Positions 8,981 through 18,796 of a stretch of 64,000 bases of DNA are shown piece by piece (position 1 is the stretch's first letter; each line of letters begins with the position of its first letter). Where the stretch lies: NCBI RefSeq assembly GCF_000765695.2, contig NZ_JRPB02000001.1, forward strand, positions 186,001 through 250,000, written 5' to 3'. The position numbers were made by a program, and so were the translations under genes. This stretch comes from Helicobacter sp. MIT 11-5569 (lineage in GTDB: Bacteria > Campylobacterota > Campylobacteria > Campylobacterales > Helicobacteraceae). Below the pieces are notes generated by a model. It was not told the DNA's origin. It saw only the letters and a program-made list of their open reading frames with translations, and made no database searches.

Positions 8981-11623
8981 ATGGAAAATCTATTCATTAA
9001 TGGAATTTTTACACTTTTTATGCTTGGTCTTGCTTTTTGGGATTATCATAGCTATGGAAAACAAAAGCATAGAGATTTTAAATCCATTATTATGAGCACA
9101 GGGGTTTTAGGGACTTTTGTTGGAATCTTTATAGGATTGCAAGATTTTGATGTTGGTAATGTAGAAAACTCTGTCCCTTCGCTTTTAGCAGGTTTGCAAA
9201 CTGCCTTTTACACATCAATTTTAGGAATGGCTTTAGCGATTCTACTTTCAATTTTACAAAAAAGCAAGGCAGTAAAAAGTGATTTTGAAAATATGCTAGA
9301 TTATTTTTCATTGCAAGCAGGAAAATTAGATAAACTAGAATTATTAGGGGATTTAAAACGCACAACACAAGAGCTTGCAAATTCTCACAAAGCGCAAGTG
9401 GAATCTCAAAATACCTACCAAACACAACAAATAGAAAATTTTAAAATTTTAGAAGAAGCTTTTAGCAATACAAATGCCACACTCAAAGAAGCAATGCACC
9501 ATTTAGCAAAAGGCGCAAGTAAAGAGCTTATTGCTGCATTACAAGAAGTGATTAGAGATTTCAATATACGCATTACAGACCAGTTTGGTGATAATTTTAA
9601 AGAATTAAATCAAGCAGTTACGCAAATGATTGCTTGGCAAAATAGTTATAAAGATTCTATTGCAGGGCTTGATAGTAGCTTGAAAAATACATTAAAAGTT
9701 TTTGATTCTACTAAGGAATCTTTACAGCTTATTGCAAGTCGTAATTCAGAAGTCTTAGAGGTTTATAACGCATTAGCACATAGTATTGAAGCTTCACGCA
9801 TTGAAAATGAAAAACTATCTGCTTTACTAAGCGGATTTGAAAGTATGCACACAAATGCAGAGTCTGCCCTTAAAGGTGTAGAAGAGCTAAGCAAAAATCT
9901 TGATGCTACACACACGAAATCCTTAAACTACACAAAAGAATCTTTGCAAGAAGTGCAAGGATTCCTAACACAAAGCACACAAAACTACAAACAAAATGTG
10001 CAAGATTCTTTAGAATCTAGCCTAAAAGCACTAGAAGAAGATTCACAAAAACAAAAAGAATCCTTGCTAGCACTTCAAGAAGCCTTCAACACATTTAATG
10101 CCGCATATATCACACAAAACAAAGAGCAGCTTACAAACCTTTTGAATTCTCTAAAAGAAGAATTAAATACATTTATAGAATCTTTTGTAGAAAGCGATTC
10201 TAAACTCAAACATAAAAATTTAGAAATGATTGCACAAATTCAAAGCAGTATTGAAGAGAGATTAGAAGGTGTAAAAGAAAGCTTCAAAGAGAGTTTGGAA
10301 GTGCTAGAAAATGCGCAAAAGGAATCTTTGCTTTTGATTGAAGAGCAAGCTAAACGCAGTGATGATGTGCTAATGCGCCATACACAAGAAATGGGAAGTG
10401 TAGTTGAAAAAGCAAGCCACCATTTACAAGAATTAGGCGATAAAACACAACAAAATCTAAGTAAAAATTCTGATACATTAGAACAACACATCACAAATGC
10501 AGTCTTAAACTTTGATACATTGCTTGGTAAAACAACAAAAGCCTTAGAAGAGAATTTTGAAGATTCCAAAAATACATTAATGGAGCTAAGTAAAGAAATA
10601 GAATCGCAAATGGTTGTTACAACAAAATCTTTAAATTCTCTACTCAATGACACAGCAGAAACTTTAAATAAAAGCACACAAAATATTGAAGAATCTTTAG
10701 TGCAAACCAACACAACTTTAAGTCAAAGCTTTGAAGAGGCTACGCAAAAAATCTGTGAAAATTTAGAATCTACGACAAATAATATGGGACAAAGCGTTGC
10801 AAACTTACTAGAGCAAAACCAAACACATGCACAAAGCCTAAATGCACTTTTAGAAGATAATATAAAAACATTTGCTTCTAGCTTAGAACAACTCCATAAG
10901 GATTCCGCACAACACACACAAGAAGTGCAAGGGCAAATGCGTAGCAGCTTTGCAGAATCTTATAAAAACGCATTGGAATCTTTAAGCGCATATCTTAAAA
11001 ATACGACAAATGCGTATCAAAACAAACTTCAGGATTTATCAAAATTAGGAGTAGAGCATCATCAAGCATTAAGCACAAATTTACAAGCACAACTTAATGG
11101 AATCGCAAAAGGATTTGAAGCAAATAGTCAAAAAGTTATCCAAAGTAGCACAGCATTTGCAGAAAATCTTTTAAAAATTTCTACAAATTCCCTAGATACG
11201 CACACAAAAAAGATAATGGAAAATTACAATACGCTTGACCATAATGTCAAAACAACTTTACAAGAAATGGCAAAAAATTATCTAAGTATGCTAGAGATTC
11301 TTACAAAACAAAGCCTTGAAACTCCCAAAAATGCCAGCACAGAATTACTAAATGCGTTTAATATTTTACAGAAAAATTTAGGAGAAGCATTGACACAAAC
11401 TTATCTCTCTCTTGAAAACAATCGTAAAGAGATTGATGCAATCTTAAAAATCACCCAAACAAATATCTCTACGACATTAAGCCAAACAACAGAGCTTAAT
11501 CAAACACTTTGTAAGTCGCTAGGAGAGCTAGATGGTGCGCTTTCTAATATTACTTTAGGATTCCGTCAAGATTACGAGTGGTTCTTACGCAGAATCCGAG
11601 AATTAATGGGAGCTAGAGGCTAA
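8981..11623 (+). CDS. ZorA-like MotA/ExbB-domain protein with long coiled-coil tail
   Basis: An 880-aa protein. Residues 1-95 hold membrane helices with TGVLGTFVGIFIGLQDF and GLQTAFYTSILGMALAILLS, which match the MotA/TolQ/ExbB channel core as found in ZorA. Residues of about 110-870 are a very long, Gln/Ser/Glu-rich coiled coil with repeated segments such as KESL and LNSLL. In Zorya defence systems ZorA forms a pentameric stator with a long intracellular tail. The next gene encodes a MotB/OmpA-like partner. The known Zorya effectors (ZorC/D, ZorE or ZorF/G) are not adjacent. Family membership is fairly clear; a defence role is inference. Confidence 0.72.
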   Translation: MENLFINGIFTLFMLGLAFWDYHSYGKQKHRDFKSIIMSTGVLGTFVGIFIGLQDFDVGNVENSVPSLLAGLQTAFYTSILGMALAILLSILQKSKAVKSDFENMLDYFSLQAGKLDKLELLGDLKRTTQELANSHKAQVESQNTYQTQQIENFKILEEAFSNTNATLKEAMHHLAKGASKELIAALQEVIRDFNIRITDQFGDNFKELNQAVTQMIAWQNSYKDSIAGLDSSLKNTLKVFDSTKESLQLIASRNSEVLEVYNALAHSIEASRIENEKLSALLSGFESMHTNAESALKGVEELSKNLDATHTKSLNYTKESLQEVQGFLTQSTQNYKQNVQDSLESSLKALEEDSQKQKESLLALQEAFNTFNAAYITQNKEQLTNLLNSLKEELNTFIESFVESDSKLKHKNLEMIAQIQSSIEERLEGVKESFKESLEVLENAQKESLLLIEEQAKRSDDVLMRHTQEMGSVVEKASHHLQELGDKTQQNLSKNSDTLEQHITNAVLNFDTLLGKTTKALEENFEDSKNTLMELSKEIESQMVVTTKSLNSLLNDTAETLNKSTQNIEESLVQTNTTLSQSFEEATQKICENLESTTNNMGQSVANLLEQNQTHAQSLNALLEDNIKTFASSLEQLHKDSAQHTQEVQGQMRSSFAESYKNALESLSAYLKNTTNAYQNKLQDLSKLGVEHHQALSTNLQAQLNGIAKGFEANSQKVIQSSTAFAENLLKISTNSLDTHTKKIMENYNTLDHNVKTTLQEMAKNYLSMLEILTKQSLETPKNASTELLNAFNILQKNLGEALTQTYLSLENNRKEIDAILKITQTNISTTLSQTTELNQTLCKSLGELDGALSNITLGFRQDYEWFLRRIRELMGARG

Positions 11624-12387
11624 TGGCAAATTCTTATAAAGGCAATGAATGGATTAGCATTTCTGATATGATGGCAGGAGTAATGATGATTTTCTTGCTC
11701 ATTGCCGTCTCTTATATGATAGTGATTAGCAAGACAGAAAAACAACTTGCCCTGCAAAATGCAGAACTCAAAGAACTCAATAAACAAATGAGTGATATTG
11801 CACAAACGCATGAAGATTTAAAAATTACTTTGCACAAAGATTTAATTGCAGAATTTTCTAAAAACTTGGAATCTTGGAATGCAGAGATTGATGCAGATAA
11901 TACAGTGCGCTTTAGAGAGCCTGAAATTTTATTTGACCAAGGTAAAAAGGAAGTTAAAACGCGATTCCAAGAAATTTTAGATGATTTTTTTCCGCGCTAT
12001 ATTCGGATTCTAACGCAAGAAAAATACAAAAAGGATATTGAAGAAATTAGGATTGAGGGACACACTTCCACAGAATGGCAAAATGCAAATACTTTAGAAT
12101 CACGTTATTTGGGAAATGCAGAACTTTCACAAGCAAGAGCATTAGAAGTTTTAAAATATTGTTTTAGCAACAAGCAAATCAACGCCCAAAAACAATGGTT
12201 AGTTAGTGTTTTGCGTGCAAATGGACTTTCTTTTGCAAAACCTTTAGAGACACCGGAACTCTCACGCCGTGTAGAGTTTAAGGCAATCACAAAAAGTAAT
12301 CAAAAGATTATGGATATTTTAGATGTTAATAGAGAGAATACAAAAGAAGAAACGCTTGAAAATCCAACAATGCAAGATTCTAATTAA
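11623..12387 (+). CDS. ZorB-like MotB/OmpA-domain protein
   Basis: A 254-aa protein. WISISDMMAGVMMIFLLIAV places an acidic residue (Asp15) at the start of the single membrane helix, the expected proton-carrying site of MotB/ZorB. A coiled linker follows, then an OmpA-like peptidoglycan-binding domain with IRIEGHTS (about 143-149) and LSQARALEVLKYC (168-180). The start codon shares one base with the stop of the upstream gene. Together the pair should form a peptidoglycan-anchored, ion-driven complex. A flagellar MotB is less likely because the partner has the long ZorA tail. Confidence 0.75.
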   Translation: MANSYKGNEWISISDMMAGVMMIFLLIAVSYMIVISKTEKQLALQNAELKELNKQMSDIAQTHEDLKITLHKDLIAEFSKNLESWNAEIDADNTVRFREPEILFDQGKKEVKTRFQEILDDFFPRYIRILTQEKYKKDIEEIRIEGHTSTEWQNANTLESRYLGNAELSQARALEVLKYCFSNKQINAQKQWLVSVLRANGLSFAKPLETPELSRRVEFKAITKSNQKIMDILDVNRENTKEETLENPTMQDSN

Positions 12388-12417
12388 CAGGATTCTAATC
12401 AAAGAGAAGGAAGGGTT

Positions 12418-13677
12418 ATGTTAGAAAAGCTGATTTTCACAAGACGAAATCCCAGTGTTTTTGGGGGAACGATGATTATTGCAGGCACTGCTATTGGTGC
12501 TGGAATGTTAGCTTTGCCGACAATTAGTGCGGGAATGTGGCTTTGGTATTCTATTGCACTAATGCTTACAACTTGGCTTTTAATGCTCTTAAGTGCGCAA
12601 GCACTTTTGGAAGTTAATTTAAATTATGCTCCGGGTTCTAGTTTTCATACGCTTGTCAAAGACAATTTAGGCAAATTTTGGAATCTCGTTAATGGCTTAA
12701 GTGTAGCGTTTGTCTTGTATATTTTAATTTATGCTTATGTAAGTGGTGGCGGCTCAATGGTAATGCACACTTCAATGGCAGTTTTTGGCTATGAACCTCC
12801 TAAAATGTTAGCAGGATTGTTTTTTGGAATCCTATTAAGCGGTTGCGTATGGTGGAGCACATATCTTGTAGATAGGCTATCGGTTATATTAATTGGCGGA
12901 ATGGTCTTAACTTTTATTTTTGCGATGAGTGGAATGTTGGGTGAGATAAAACTTACAAATTTATTCAATACCAATAGCGATGATAACTCTTATACAATTT
13001 TTATTTTTGTAGCACTTTCTACTTATCTGACTTCTTTTTGTTTTCACGCAAGTGTGCCTAGCCTTGTAAAATACTTTGGTAGAAAACCAAAGCGTATTAA
13101 TAAATGCCTAGTTTATGGAACACTTATAACGCTATTTGCATATTTGATTTGGATTGTTGCATGCGATGGCAATATTGCGCGCGTAAATTTCAAAGAAGTT
13201 ATCGCACAAGGTGGAAATGTTAGCCACTTAATTGCTGCTGCAAGCTCAAGTTTGAATGGAGCATTTTTATTAAGAATGCTTGAAGGTTTTGCATTTTTAG
13301 CAGTTATTACTTCATTTTTAGGTGCTGGACTTGGATTGTTTGATTATATTGCTGATTTATGCGGGTTTGATGATAGCAGGCTTGGACGCACTAAAACACT
13401 TTTGGTTACCTTTGCGCCACCAATTTTACTTGAAATGCTGTTTCCAAATGGCTTTTTGGTGGCTATTGGTTGGGCAGGACTTGCTGCGACAATTTGGTCT
13501 GTAATCATTCCTGCGTTGTTGTTAAAAACAAGTCGTAAAAAGCTTGCAACACAAGAAAAAGGCGCATTTCACGTAAAAGGTGGAAATTTCACTATCTATA
13601 TGCTACTTGTTTTTGGCTGTATTGTAGGAATTTTTCATATTTTATATGTGCTAAATTATTTGCCAATGTATAAGTAA
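12418..13677 (+). CDS. Aromatic amino acid permease (HAAAP family, TnaB/TyrP/Mtr-like)
   Basis: A 419-aa integral membrane protein with about eleven hydrophobic helices. The N-terminal GGTMIIAGTAIGAGMLALPT is the signature first helix of the HAAAP proton symporters for tryptophan, tyrosine or serine. The tryptophan/tyrosine branch fits best, but the substrate cannot be fixed by reading. It lies 30 nt after the ZorB-like gene and directly abuts the methyltransferase-like gene. Confidence 0.82.
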   Translation: MLEKLIFTRRNPSVFGGTMIIAGTAIGAGMLALPTISAGMWLWYSIALMLTTWLLMLLSAQALLEVNLNYAPGSSFHTLVKDNLGKFWNLVNGLSVAFVLYILIYAYVSGGGSMVMHTSMAVFGYEPPKMLAGLFFGILLSGCVWWSTYLVDRLSVILIGGMVLTFIFAMSGMLGEIKLTNLFNTNSDDNSYTIFIFVALSTYLTSFCFHASVPSLVKYFGRKPKRINKCLVYGTLITLFAYLIWIVACDGNIARVNFKEVIAQGGNVSHLIAAASSSLNGAFLLRMLEGFAFLAVITSFLGAGLGLFDYIADLCGFDDSRLGRTKTLLVTFAPPILLEMLFPNGFLVAIGWAGLAATIWSVIIPALLLKTSRKKLATQEKGAFHVKGGNFTIYMLLVFGCIVGIFHILYVLNYLPMYK

Positions 13678-15324
13678 ATGATGAAAAACCTTTTGCACAT
13701 TTTTAACTATATTCAAAAATATCACGATGATAATCTTGATATTTTATATCTCACTTTGGAATTTTTGCTAATTGCGCGCAATGCAAATGTGTCAAATGCG
13801 CTTATTGTGCAAAAACATAAAACACGAGCTCTAGAAGATTTTAAAGGATTTTTAGAATCCCTAGAGCTTGAAGTTGTAGAATTTCACCCTAGTTTAAATT
13901 ATAAAAAAATCTTAAAAAGTTTGCAAAATCTCACGATAAAAACGCATTCTTTAGCAGAGTTTATCCAAATCATTACAATGCAAAAAACAATTTTAAAGCT
14001 GTATGAATACGCAACACCAATTGAGATTAACACTCTTGTGTGTGCAATTTTAGAGATTAAAAATGGAGAGAGTGTTTATAATCCTTGTTGCGGACTTGGT
14101 TCTTGGCTGCTACATTTAAATACATACTCTAAAGATTGTGTGTTTTATGGTTTAGATATTAATCCAAAGTTAATCCGTATTGCCAAAGCACTTGCGCTTT
14201 TATTAGAATTCAAATTTTGCACTTTAAATGTTGGAAATGTATTTAGTGAAACATTTGTCCCAACTGAAAAATATGATAAAGTTTTTTGCTACCCGCCCTT
14301 GTTGCAACATCTTAATATCAAAGCACCAAAAGAATCTCAACTTGCCCCTTATAATAAAACTGCATTAGAGGTTCCATTTATAGACTATTCTTTAATGCGT
14401 TTTGAAAAAAAGGCAGTATTTATTGCGCGCACCGCGCTTTTAAGCAAGGGAGCAGGGGAACGTTTGTGCAAGCATTTATTAGATTCTAATCTACTAGAAT
14501 GTGTTATTGAACTTCCAGATAATATTTCTCCTTATAAAGCGGAATCTTATTCTTTGCTTGTCATCTCTAATACAAATCAACGTTGTTTGCTAATTGATGC
14601 AAGAAATTTTTATCTAAAAGAGGGAAAATATAATAAATTAATCAATCTTGAAAATATTTTGGATTTGTATTTTTCTAAACAAGCTACGCAATATTCTTAT
14701 CTTTTGGATTATGCAAAGATTAAAGAGACTAATATTCGCCCATCTGCTTATAGTCATCATAGTAACGCGCAAATATCCTTAGAAACACTTTTAGAATGTG
14801 CATATAGAGGAAGTCGTATTGCTTCAAAAAATGATAGCGGTTTAATATCTTGCTATGATTTTGGGATTAAAGATTTTAATCCCTATGGATTTAGTGATAG
14901 TTTTTGTGATTCCACATTAAAGGCAAATAGCGCACAATTAAATCTTTTAAAAATCAAGCCTTTTGATGTTTTATTTTCAATGCGCGGTGTAATTCCAAAA
15001 ATTGCAATCATCGGCAAAGAAGCGGAAGATAAAATTGTGCTTCCAAATGCTGGAATCTTGGTGCTACGTTTTAAAGATTCCAAAATTGCCAAAGCAATGT
15101 ATTTTTATTTTTCAAGTAAAGACGGGCAAGAGATTCTAAAAAAATTTTATCTAAACCATAATGAACGCGTAGGAGAAAAAGAAATTAAAGTTTTGCAGAT
15201 TCCTTCAAGTTGTTTGGAATCTAAATTTTTAGAACAATGCAATACAAATTTTATACAGCTCTGCAAACATGGCGAAAATATTGCAAAGCATACCAAAAAT
15301 GTAAAAACACTATTAGGTTTTTAA
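13678..15324 (+). CDS. HsdM-like N6-adenine methyltransferase with fused HsdS-like half, atypical motif IV
   Basis: A 548-aa protein. ATPIEINTLVCAILEI and the SAM-loop-like NPCCGLGSW (residues 135-143) plus LDINPKLIRIAKALA resemble type I HsdM methyltransferases. The catalytic motif IV, normally NPPF or NPPY, reads CYPPL (204-208), so the key Asn is replaced. LLDSNLLECVIELPDNISP is HsdM-like. Residues of about 370-530 resemble one target-recognition half of HsdS. No hsdR is nearby. It may be an inactive or specialised DNA-binding paralogue. It follows the permease without a gap. Confidence 0.62.
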   Translation: MMKNLLHIFNYIQKYHDDNLDILYLTLEFLLIARNANVSNALIVQKHKTRALEDFKGFLESLELEVVEFHPSLNYKKILKSLQNLTIKTHSLAEFIQIITMQKTILKLYEYATPIEINTLVCAILEIKNGESVYNPCCGLGSWLLHLNTYSKDCVFYGLDINPKLIRIAKALALLLEFKFCTLNVGNVFSETFVPTEKYDKVFCYPPLLQHLNIKAPKESQLAPYNKTALEVPFIDYSLMRFEKKAVFIARTALLSKGAGERLCKHLLDSNLLECVIELPDNISPYKAESYSLLVISNTNQRCLLIDARNFYLKEGKYNKLINLENILDLYFSKQATQYSYLLDYAKIKETNIRPSAYSHHSNAQISLETLLECAYRGSRIASKNDSGLISCYDFGIKDFNPYGFSDSFCDSTLKANSAQLNLLKIKPFDVLFSMRGVIPKIAIIGKEAEDKIVLPNAGILVLRFKDSKIAKAMYFYFSSKDGQEILKKFYLNHNERVGEKEIKVLQIPSSCLESKFLEQCNTNFIQLCKHGENIAKHTKNVKTLLGF

Positions 15325-15372
15325 TCTTAAGAAAAATGCGGAATCCCAAAAAAGAGATTCTACATTTTATTG

Positions 15373-16545
15373 TTATTGTTTTGCGACAAAATTAGAAATT
15401 CTTTGAATCCCTTCTTCAATGCTCTTTAAATCTGTGGCAAAAGAGAATCTAAAATATCCGTCCATTCCAAAACCAACACCCGGAACTACAGCAACCCCAA
15501 CTTGCTCTAATAAATCTTTGCAAAATTGCATAGAATCCTTATTGATTGCACTGCAATTAATAAAAAGATAAAAGGCTCCATCTGGCTTACTAACGCTTAA
15601 TCCCGGAATTGCGTTAAGCTTTTCGCAGGCAAAATCACGTCTTTGCTTAAAAGCCACACGCATATTTTCAATATCTTTATCCGCGCTTCCATTAAGCCCA
15701 GCAATTGCTGCTTTTTGCGTGATAGAATTGATATTTGAAAGTGCTTGACCTTGTAAGTTATTAATAAGCTTGCAAAGCTTTTGGTCTTTGCTTGCTAAAT
15801 AACCCATTCTCCAACCTGTCATTGCAACAGCTTTGCTTAATCCATTAATTGTGATTGTGCGCTCAAGCATATCTTGACTAATGCTGCCTGTGGAAATAAA
15901 AGTCCCTTCATAAATCAGTTTTTCATAAATTTCATCACTTAATACCCAAATATTTGTGCCTTTTAAAATTTCTGCAATTTCTTCTAACTCTTTGCGTGAA
16001 TACACCATTCCGGTTGGATTAGAAGGAGATGTTAGAATCAGTATTTTTGTTTTTGGAGTAATTGCTGCTTTTAGTTGTTCTTTTGTGATTTTAAAATGAT
16101 TCTCTTCTGAAGTTTGGATAAAGATATTTTTACCATTACTAAAAGTTACAAGCTCGGGATAAGTTACCCAGTAAGGGCTTGGTATAATCACTTCATCATC
16201 TTGTTGGATAAGTGCTTGAAAAACATTAAACAAAGAATGCTTTGCTCCACTGCTAACAATAATTTCTTTTGTGGAATAGCTAAGATTATTATCACGTTGT
16301 AGTTTTTGACTAATTGCATTAAGTAATTCTGGAATCCCAGCAGTCGCTGTGTATTTCGTAAAGCCTTCTTGAATTGCTAAAATAGCTGCATCTTTTATGA
16401 CTTGTGGTGTATCAAAATCCGGCTCACCCGCAGAGAATGAAAGAATATCCTTTCCTTGTGCTTTTAGCTCTCTTGCTAATGAGCTAATAGCGAGTGTAAT
16501 GGACTCTGAAAGATTTGTAACACGATTTGTATAATGTGCCTGCAT
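15373..16545 (-). CDS. aspC: Aspartate aminotransferase (class I/II PLP aminotransferase)
   Basis: A 390-aa fold-type I aminotransferase. FSAGEPDFDTPQVIKDAA, the SPSNPTGMVYS segment and the PLP-lysine block NGLSKAVAMTGWRMGY are diagnostic of aspartate aminotransferase subgroup Ib. It interconverts aspartate and oxaloacetate. I choose ATG 16545, because AGGAG sits 7 nt upstream and MQAHYTNRV matches family starts. An in-frame start at 16563 is less likely. It converges with the methyltransferase-like gene. Confidence 0.9.
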   Translation of the reverse strand: MQAHYTNRVTNLSESITLAISSLARELKAQGKDILSFSAGEPDFDTPQVIKDAAILAIQEGFTKYTATAGIPELLNAISQKLQRDNNLSYSTKEIIVSSGAKHSLFNVFQALIQQDDEVIIPSPYWVTYPELVTFSNGKNIFIQTSEENHFKITKEQLKAAITPKTKILILTSPSNPTGMVYSRKELEEIAEILKGTNIWVLSDEIYEKLIYEGTFISTGSISQDMLERTITINGLSKAVAMTGWRMGYLASKDQKLCKLINNLQGQALSNINSITQKAAIAGLNGSADKDIENMRVAFKQRRDFACEKLNAIPGLSVSKPDGAFYLFINCSAINKDSMQFCKDLLEQVGVAVVPGVGFGMDGYFRFSFATDLKSIEEGIQRISNFVAKQ

Positions 16546-16709
16546 AATATAACTCCTAAACAATTAAAGGTTAAATTCCAAAAAGAATATTACTTTTTTC
16601 CTTTATAACTACTAAAACTAGGCTTTTGAAAGTTTGTAGTATTTGTGTATTTTACAGAATCATATTTTCTTTAAAAAGAAAAATATTAGTATAATAAGCT
16701 AATTAATAT

Positions 16710-16726
16710 TTAGTCTATTAGACTAA
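16710..16726. promoter_or_regulatory. Dyad upstream of the groES promoter
   Basis: TTAGTC and GACTAA form a perfect 6-bp inverted repeat around TATTA. The outer flanks (AATAT and ATATT) extend it with one bulged base. The dyad ends 28 nt before the -35 box of groES, in the 276-nt divergent space between aspC and groES. It is not the CIRCE sequence of HrcA. It could be an operator for a heat-shock regulator, but no binding protein can be named. Confidence 0.4.
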
Positions 16727-16754
16727 GATATTATGAATATTTTAACTTAATGTA

Positions 16755-16783
16755 TTGACAATCTTAAAAAAAAACATTATAAT
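16755..16783 (+). promoter_or_regulatory. Vegetative promoter of groESL
   Basis: TTGACA at 16755-16760 and TATAAT at 16778-16783, separated by 17 nt. Both boxes are full consensus, which is rare in Campylobacterales where the -35 box is usually poorly conserved. Transcription should start near 16790, leaving about a 30-nt leader before the AGTCGGAGG ribosome-binding site of groES. Confidence 0.85.
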
Positions 16784-16821
16784 TCCGCGTTTTTAAATTA
16801 AATTAAGTCGGAGGTAATCCT

Positions 16822-17082
16822 ATGAATTTTAAACCACTTGGAGAAAGAGTTTTAGTAGAAAGGCTCGAAGAAAATACAACAACAGCATCTGGAATCATTA
16901 TTCCTGATAACGCAAAAGAAAAACCACTAGAAGGAATCGTAAAAGCAGTAGGTTCAGAAGTTAAAGATGTGAATGTTAATGACAAAATTGTTTTTGGTAA
17001 ATATTCTGGCACAGAAGTAAAACTTGATGGTAAAGAATATTTGATTTTAAAACTTGAAGATGTTTTAGGCGTAATTGCTTAA
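16822..17082 (+). CDS. groES: Co-chaperonin GroES
   Basis: An 86-aa Hsp10 that caps the GroEL ring. [20 protein letters not shown], the mobile loop region around [14 protein letters not shown], and [20 protein letters not shown] are typical. It lacks the 27-residue metal-binding C-terminal extension known from H. pylori GroES, as expected for relatives outside the gastric group. It precedes groEL by 26 nt. Confidence 0.97.
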   Translation: MNFKPLGERVLVERLEENTTTASGIIIPDNAKEKPLEGIVKAVGSEVKDVNVNDKIVFGKYSGTEVKLDGKEYLILKLEDVLGVIA

Positions 17083-17108
17083 TATAATATTGATAAAAGG
17101 AATAAAAA

Positions 17109-18749
17109 ATGGCAAGTAAAGAAATTAATTTTTCAGATAATGCAAGAAATAGATTGTATGAGGGTGTAAAACAACTTAATGACGCAGTAAAAGTAACTAT
17201 GGGACCAAGAGGACGTAATGTTTTAATCCAAAAAAGTTTTGGAGCTCCTAGTATTACAAAAGACGGAGTTTCTGTGGCTAAAGAAATTGAGCTTGCAGAC
17301 CCAATTGCAAATATGGGCGCACAGCTTGTTAAAGAAGTTGCAAGTAAAACAGCAGATGCAGCAGGAGATGGAACAACAACCGCAACCGTTTTGGCTTATA
17401 GTATTTTTAAAGAAGGTTTAAGAAATATTACAGCAGGAGCGAATCCTGTGCAAGTTAAGCGCGGAATGGATAAGGCAGCAGAAGCAATCACAGAAGAGCT
17501 TAAGAAAATCTCTAAACCTGTTGCAGGCAAAAAAGAAATTGCACAAGTTGCGACAATCTCTGCAAATTCTGATTCTAAAGTTGGTGAGTTAATCGCAGAA
17601 GCAATGGAAAAAGTTGGCAAAGATGGTGTTATCACCGTTGAAGAGGCAAAAGGAATCAATGATGAATTAAGCGTTGTTGAGGGAATGCAGTTTGATAGAG
17701 GCTATTTAAGTCCATATTTTGTAACCAATAGCGACAAAATGGAAGCAGAATTAGAGCAACCTTATGTTTTATTAACAGATAAAAAAATCACTTCTATGAA
17801 AGATATTCTGCCACTTTTAGAAGCAACAATGAAAAGCGGTAAGCCTTTGCTTATCATCGCTGAAGACATTGAAGGAGAAGCACTAACGACTTTGGTTGTT
17901 AATAAATTGCGCGGTGTATTGAATGTTGCAGCAGTTAAAGCACCCGGATTTGGCGATAGAAGAAAAGAAATGTTAAAAGATATTGCGACATTAACGGGCG
18001 GTGAGGTCATTAGCGAAGAATTAGGCAAAACACTTGAAGCAGCAACAATTGCGGATTTAGGACAAGCAGCTAGAATCGTGATTGACAAAGACAATACAAC
18101 AATTGTTGATGGTGCAGGCAAAAAAGAAGCGGTTAAAGCTAGAATCGCACAAATTAGAACACAAATTGAAGGCACTACAAGCGACTATGATAGAGAAAAA
18201 CTCCAAGAAAGATTAGCAAAGCTTAGTGGTGGTGTAGCTGTTATTAAAGTTGGTGCCGCAAGTGAAGTAGAAATGAAAGAAAAAAAAGACCGCGTAGATG
18301 ATGCGCTAAGCGCAACAAAAGCAGCGGTAGAAGAGGGTATTATCATCGGTGGTGGTGCAGCACTCGTGCGCGCAGCAGCTAAAGTTAGCCTCAAGCTTGA
18401 AGGTGATGAAAAAATTGGTTATGAAATCATTAAACGCGCAATTTCTGCACCGATTAAACAAATTGCAAATAATGCAGGATTTGATGATGGTGTGGTTGTA
18501 AATAATGTAGAAAAAGATTCTAATGTAAATCATGGATTTGACGCTTCTAATGGTAGCTATGTAGATATGTTTGAAGCAGGAATTATTGACCCACTTAAAG
18601 TTGCAAGAATTGCATTGCAGAATGCAGTTTCTGTTTCAAGCTTACTTTTGACAACAGAAGCAACAGTGCATGAGATTAAAGAAGATAAACCAGCTATGCC
18701 AGATATGAGCGGAATGAGCGGAATGGGCGGAATGGGCGGAATGATGTAA
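17109..18749 (+). CDS. groL: Chaperonin GroEL
   Basis: A 546-aa Hsp60 of normal length. It has [17 protein letters not shown], the ATP-site [14 protein letters not shown], and ends in the usual Gly-Met-rich tail ([12 protein letters not shown]). It folds cytosolic clients with GroES. The AAGGAAT ribosome-binding site lies 9 nt upstream of the ATG. Confidence 0.98.
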   Translation: MASKEINFSDNARNRLYEGVKQLNDAVKVTMGPRGRNVLIQKSFGAPSITKDGVSVAKEIELADPIANMGAQLVKEVASKTADAAGDGTTTATVLAYSIFKEGLRNITAGANPVQVKRGMDKAAEAITEELKKISKPVAGKKEIAQVATISANSDSKVGELIAEAMEKVGKDGVITVEEAKGINDELSVVEGMQFDRGYLSPYFVTNSDKMEAELEQPYVLLTDKKITSMKDILPLLEATMKSGKPLLIIAEDIEGEALTTLVVNKLRGVLNVAAVKAPGFGDRRKEMLKDIATLTGGEVISEELGKTLEAATIADLGQAARIVIDKDNTTIVDGAGKKEAVKARIAQIRTQIEGTTSDYDREKLQERLAKLSGGVAVIKVGAASEVEMKEKKDRVDDALSATKAAVEEGIIIGGGAALVRAAAKVSLKLEGDEKIGYEIIKRAISAPIKQIANNAGFDDGVVVNNVEKDSNVNHGFDASNGSYVDMFEAGIIDPLKVARIALQNAVSVSSLLLTTEATVHEIKEDKPAMPDMSGMSGMGGMGGMM

Positions 18750-18772
18750 TCCCCCTTTTTACTTAATTAAGA

Positions 18773-18796
18773 CATTAGGGATTCTACTCCCTAATG
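18773..18796 (+). terminator. Hairpin after groEL
   Basis: CATTAGGG (18773-18780) and CCCTAATG (18789-18796) form a perfect 8-bp stem with an 8-nt loop, 24 nt after the groEL stop. The downstream T run is weak (CTCCTTTTAT), so it is a probable rather than certain intrinsic terminator. Confidence 0.6.

Noticed and set aside
10240-10713. 157-aa minus-strand ORF inside the ZorA-like gene
   Set aside because: It is antisense to a strongly coding coiled coil with a repetitive codon pattern, has no ribosome-binding site and no recognisable domain.
15325-15372. Terminator between the methyltransferase-like gene and aspC
   Set aside because: The only hairpin is a 5-bp GAATC/GATTC stem, a word very common in this genome, and the T run is weak.
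16560-16821. CIRCE element for HrcA upstream of groES
   Set aside because: No TTAGCACTC/GAGTGCTAA pair is present. The only dyad has different arms and spacing.
17762-18175. Minus-strand ORFs across groEL
   Set aside because: groEL is certain here. The opposite frames are Ser/Ala/Pro-rich shadows produced by its codon usage.
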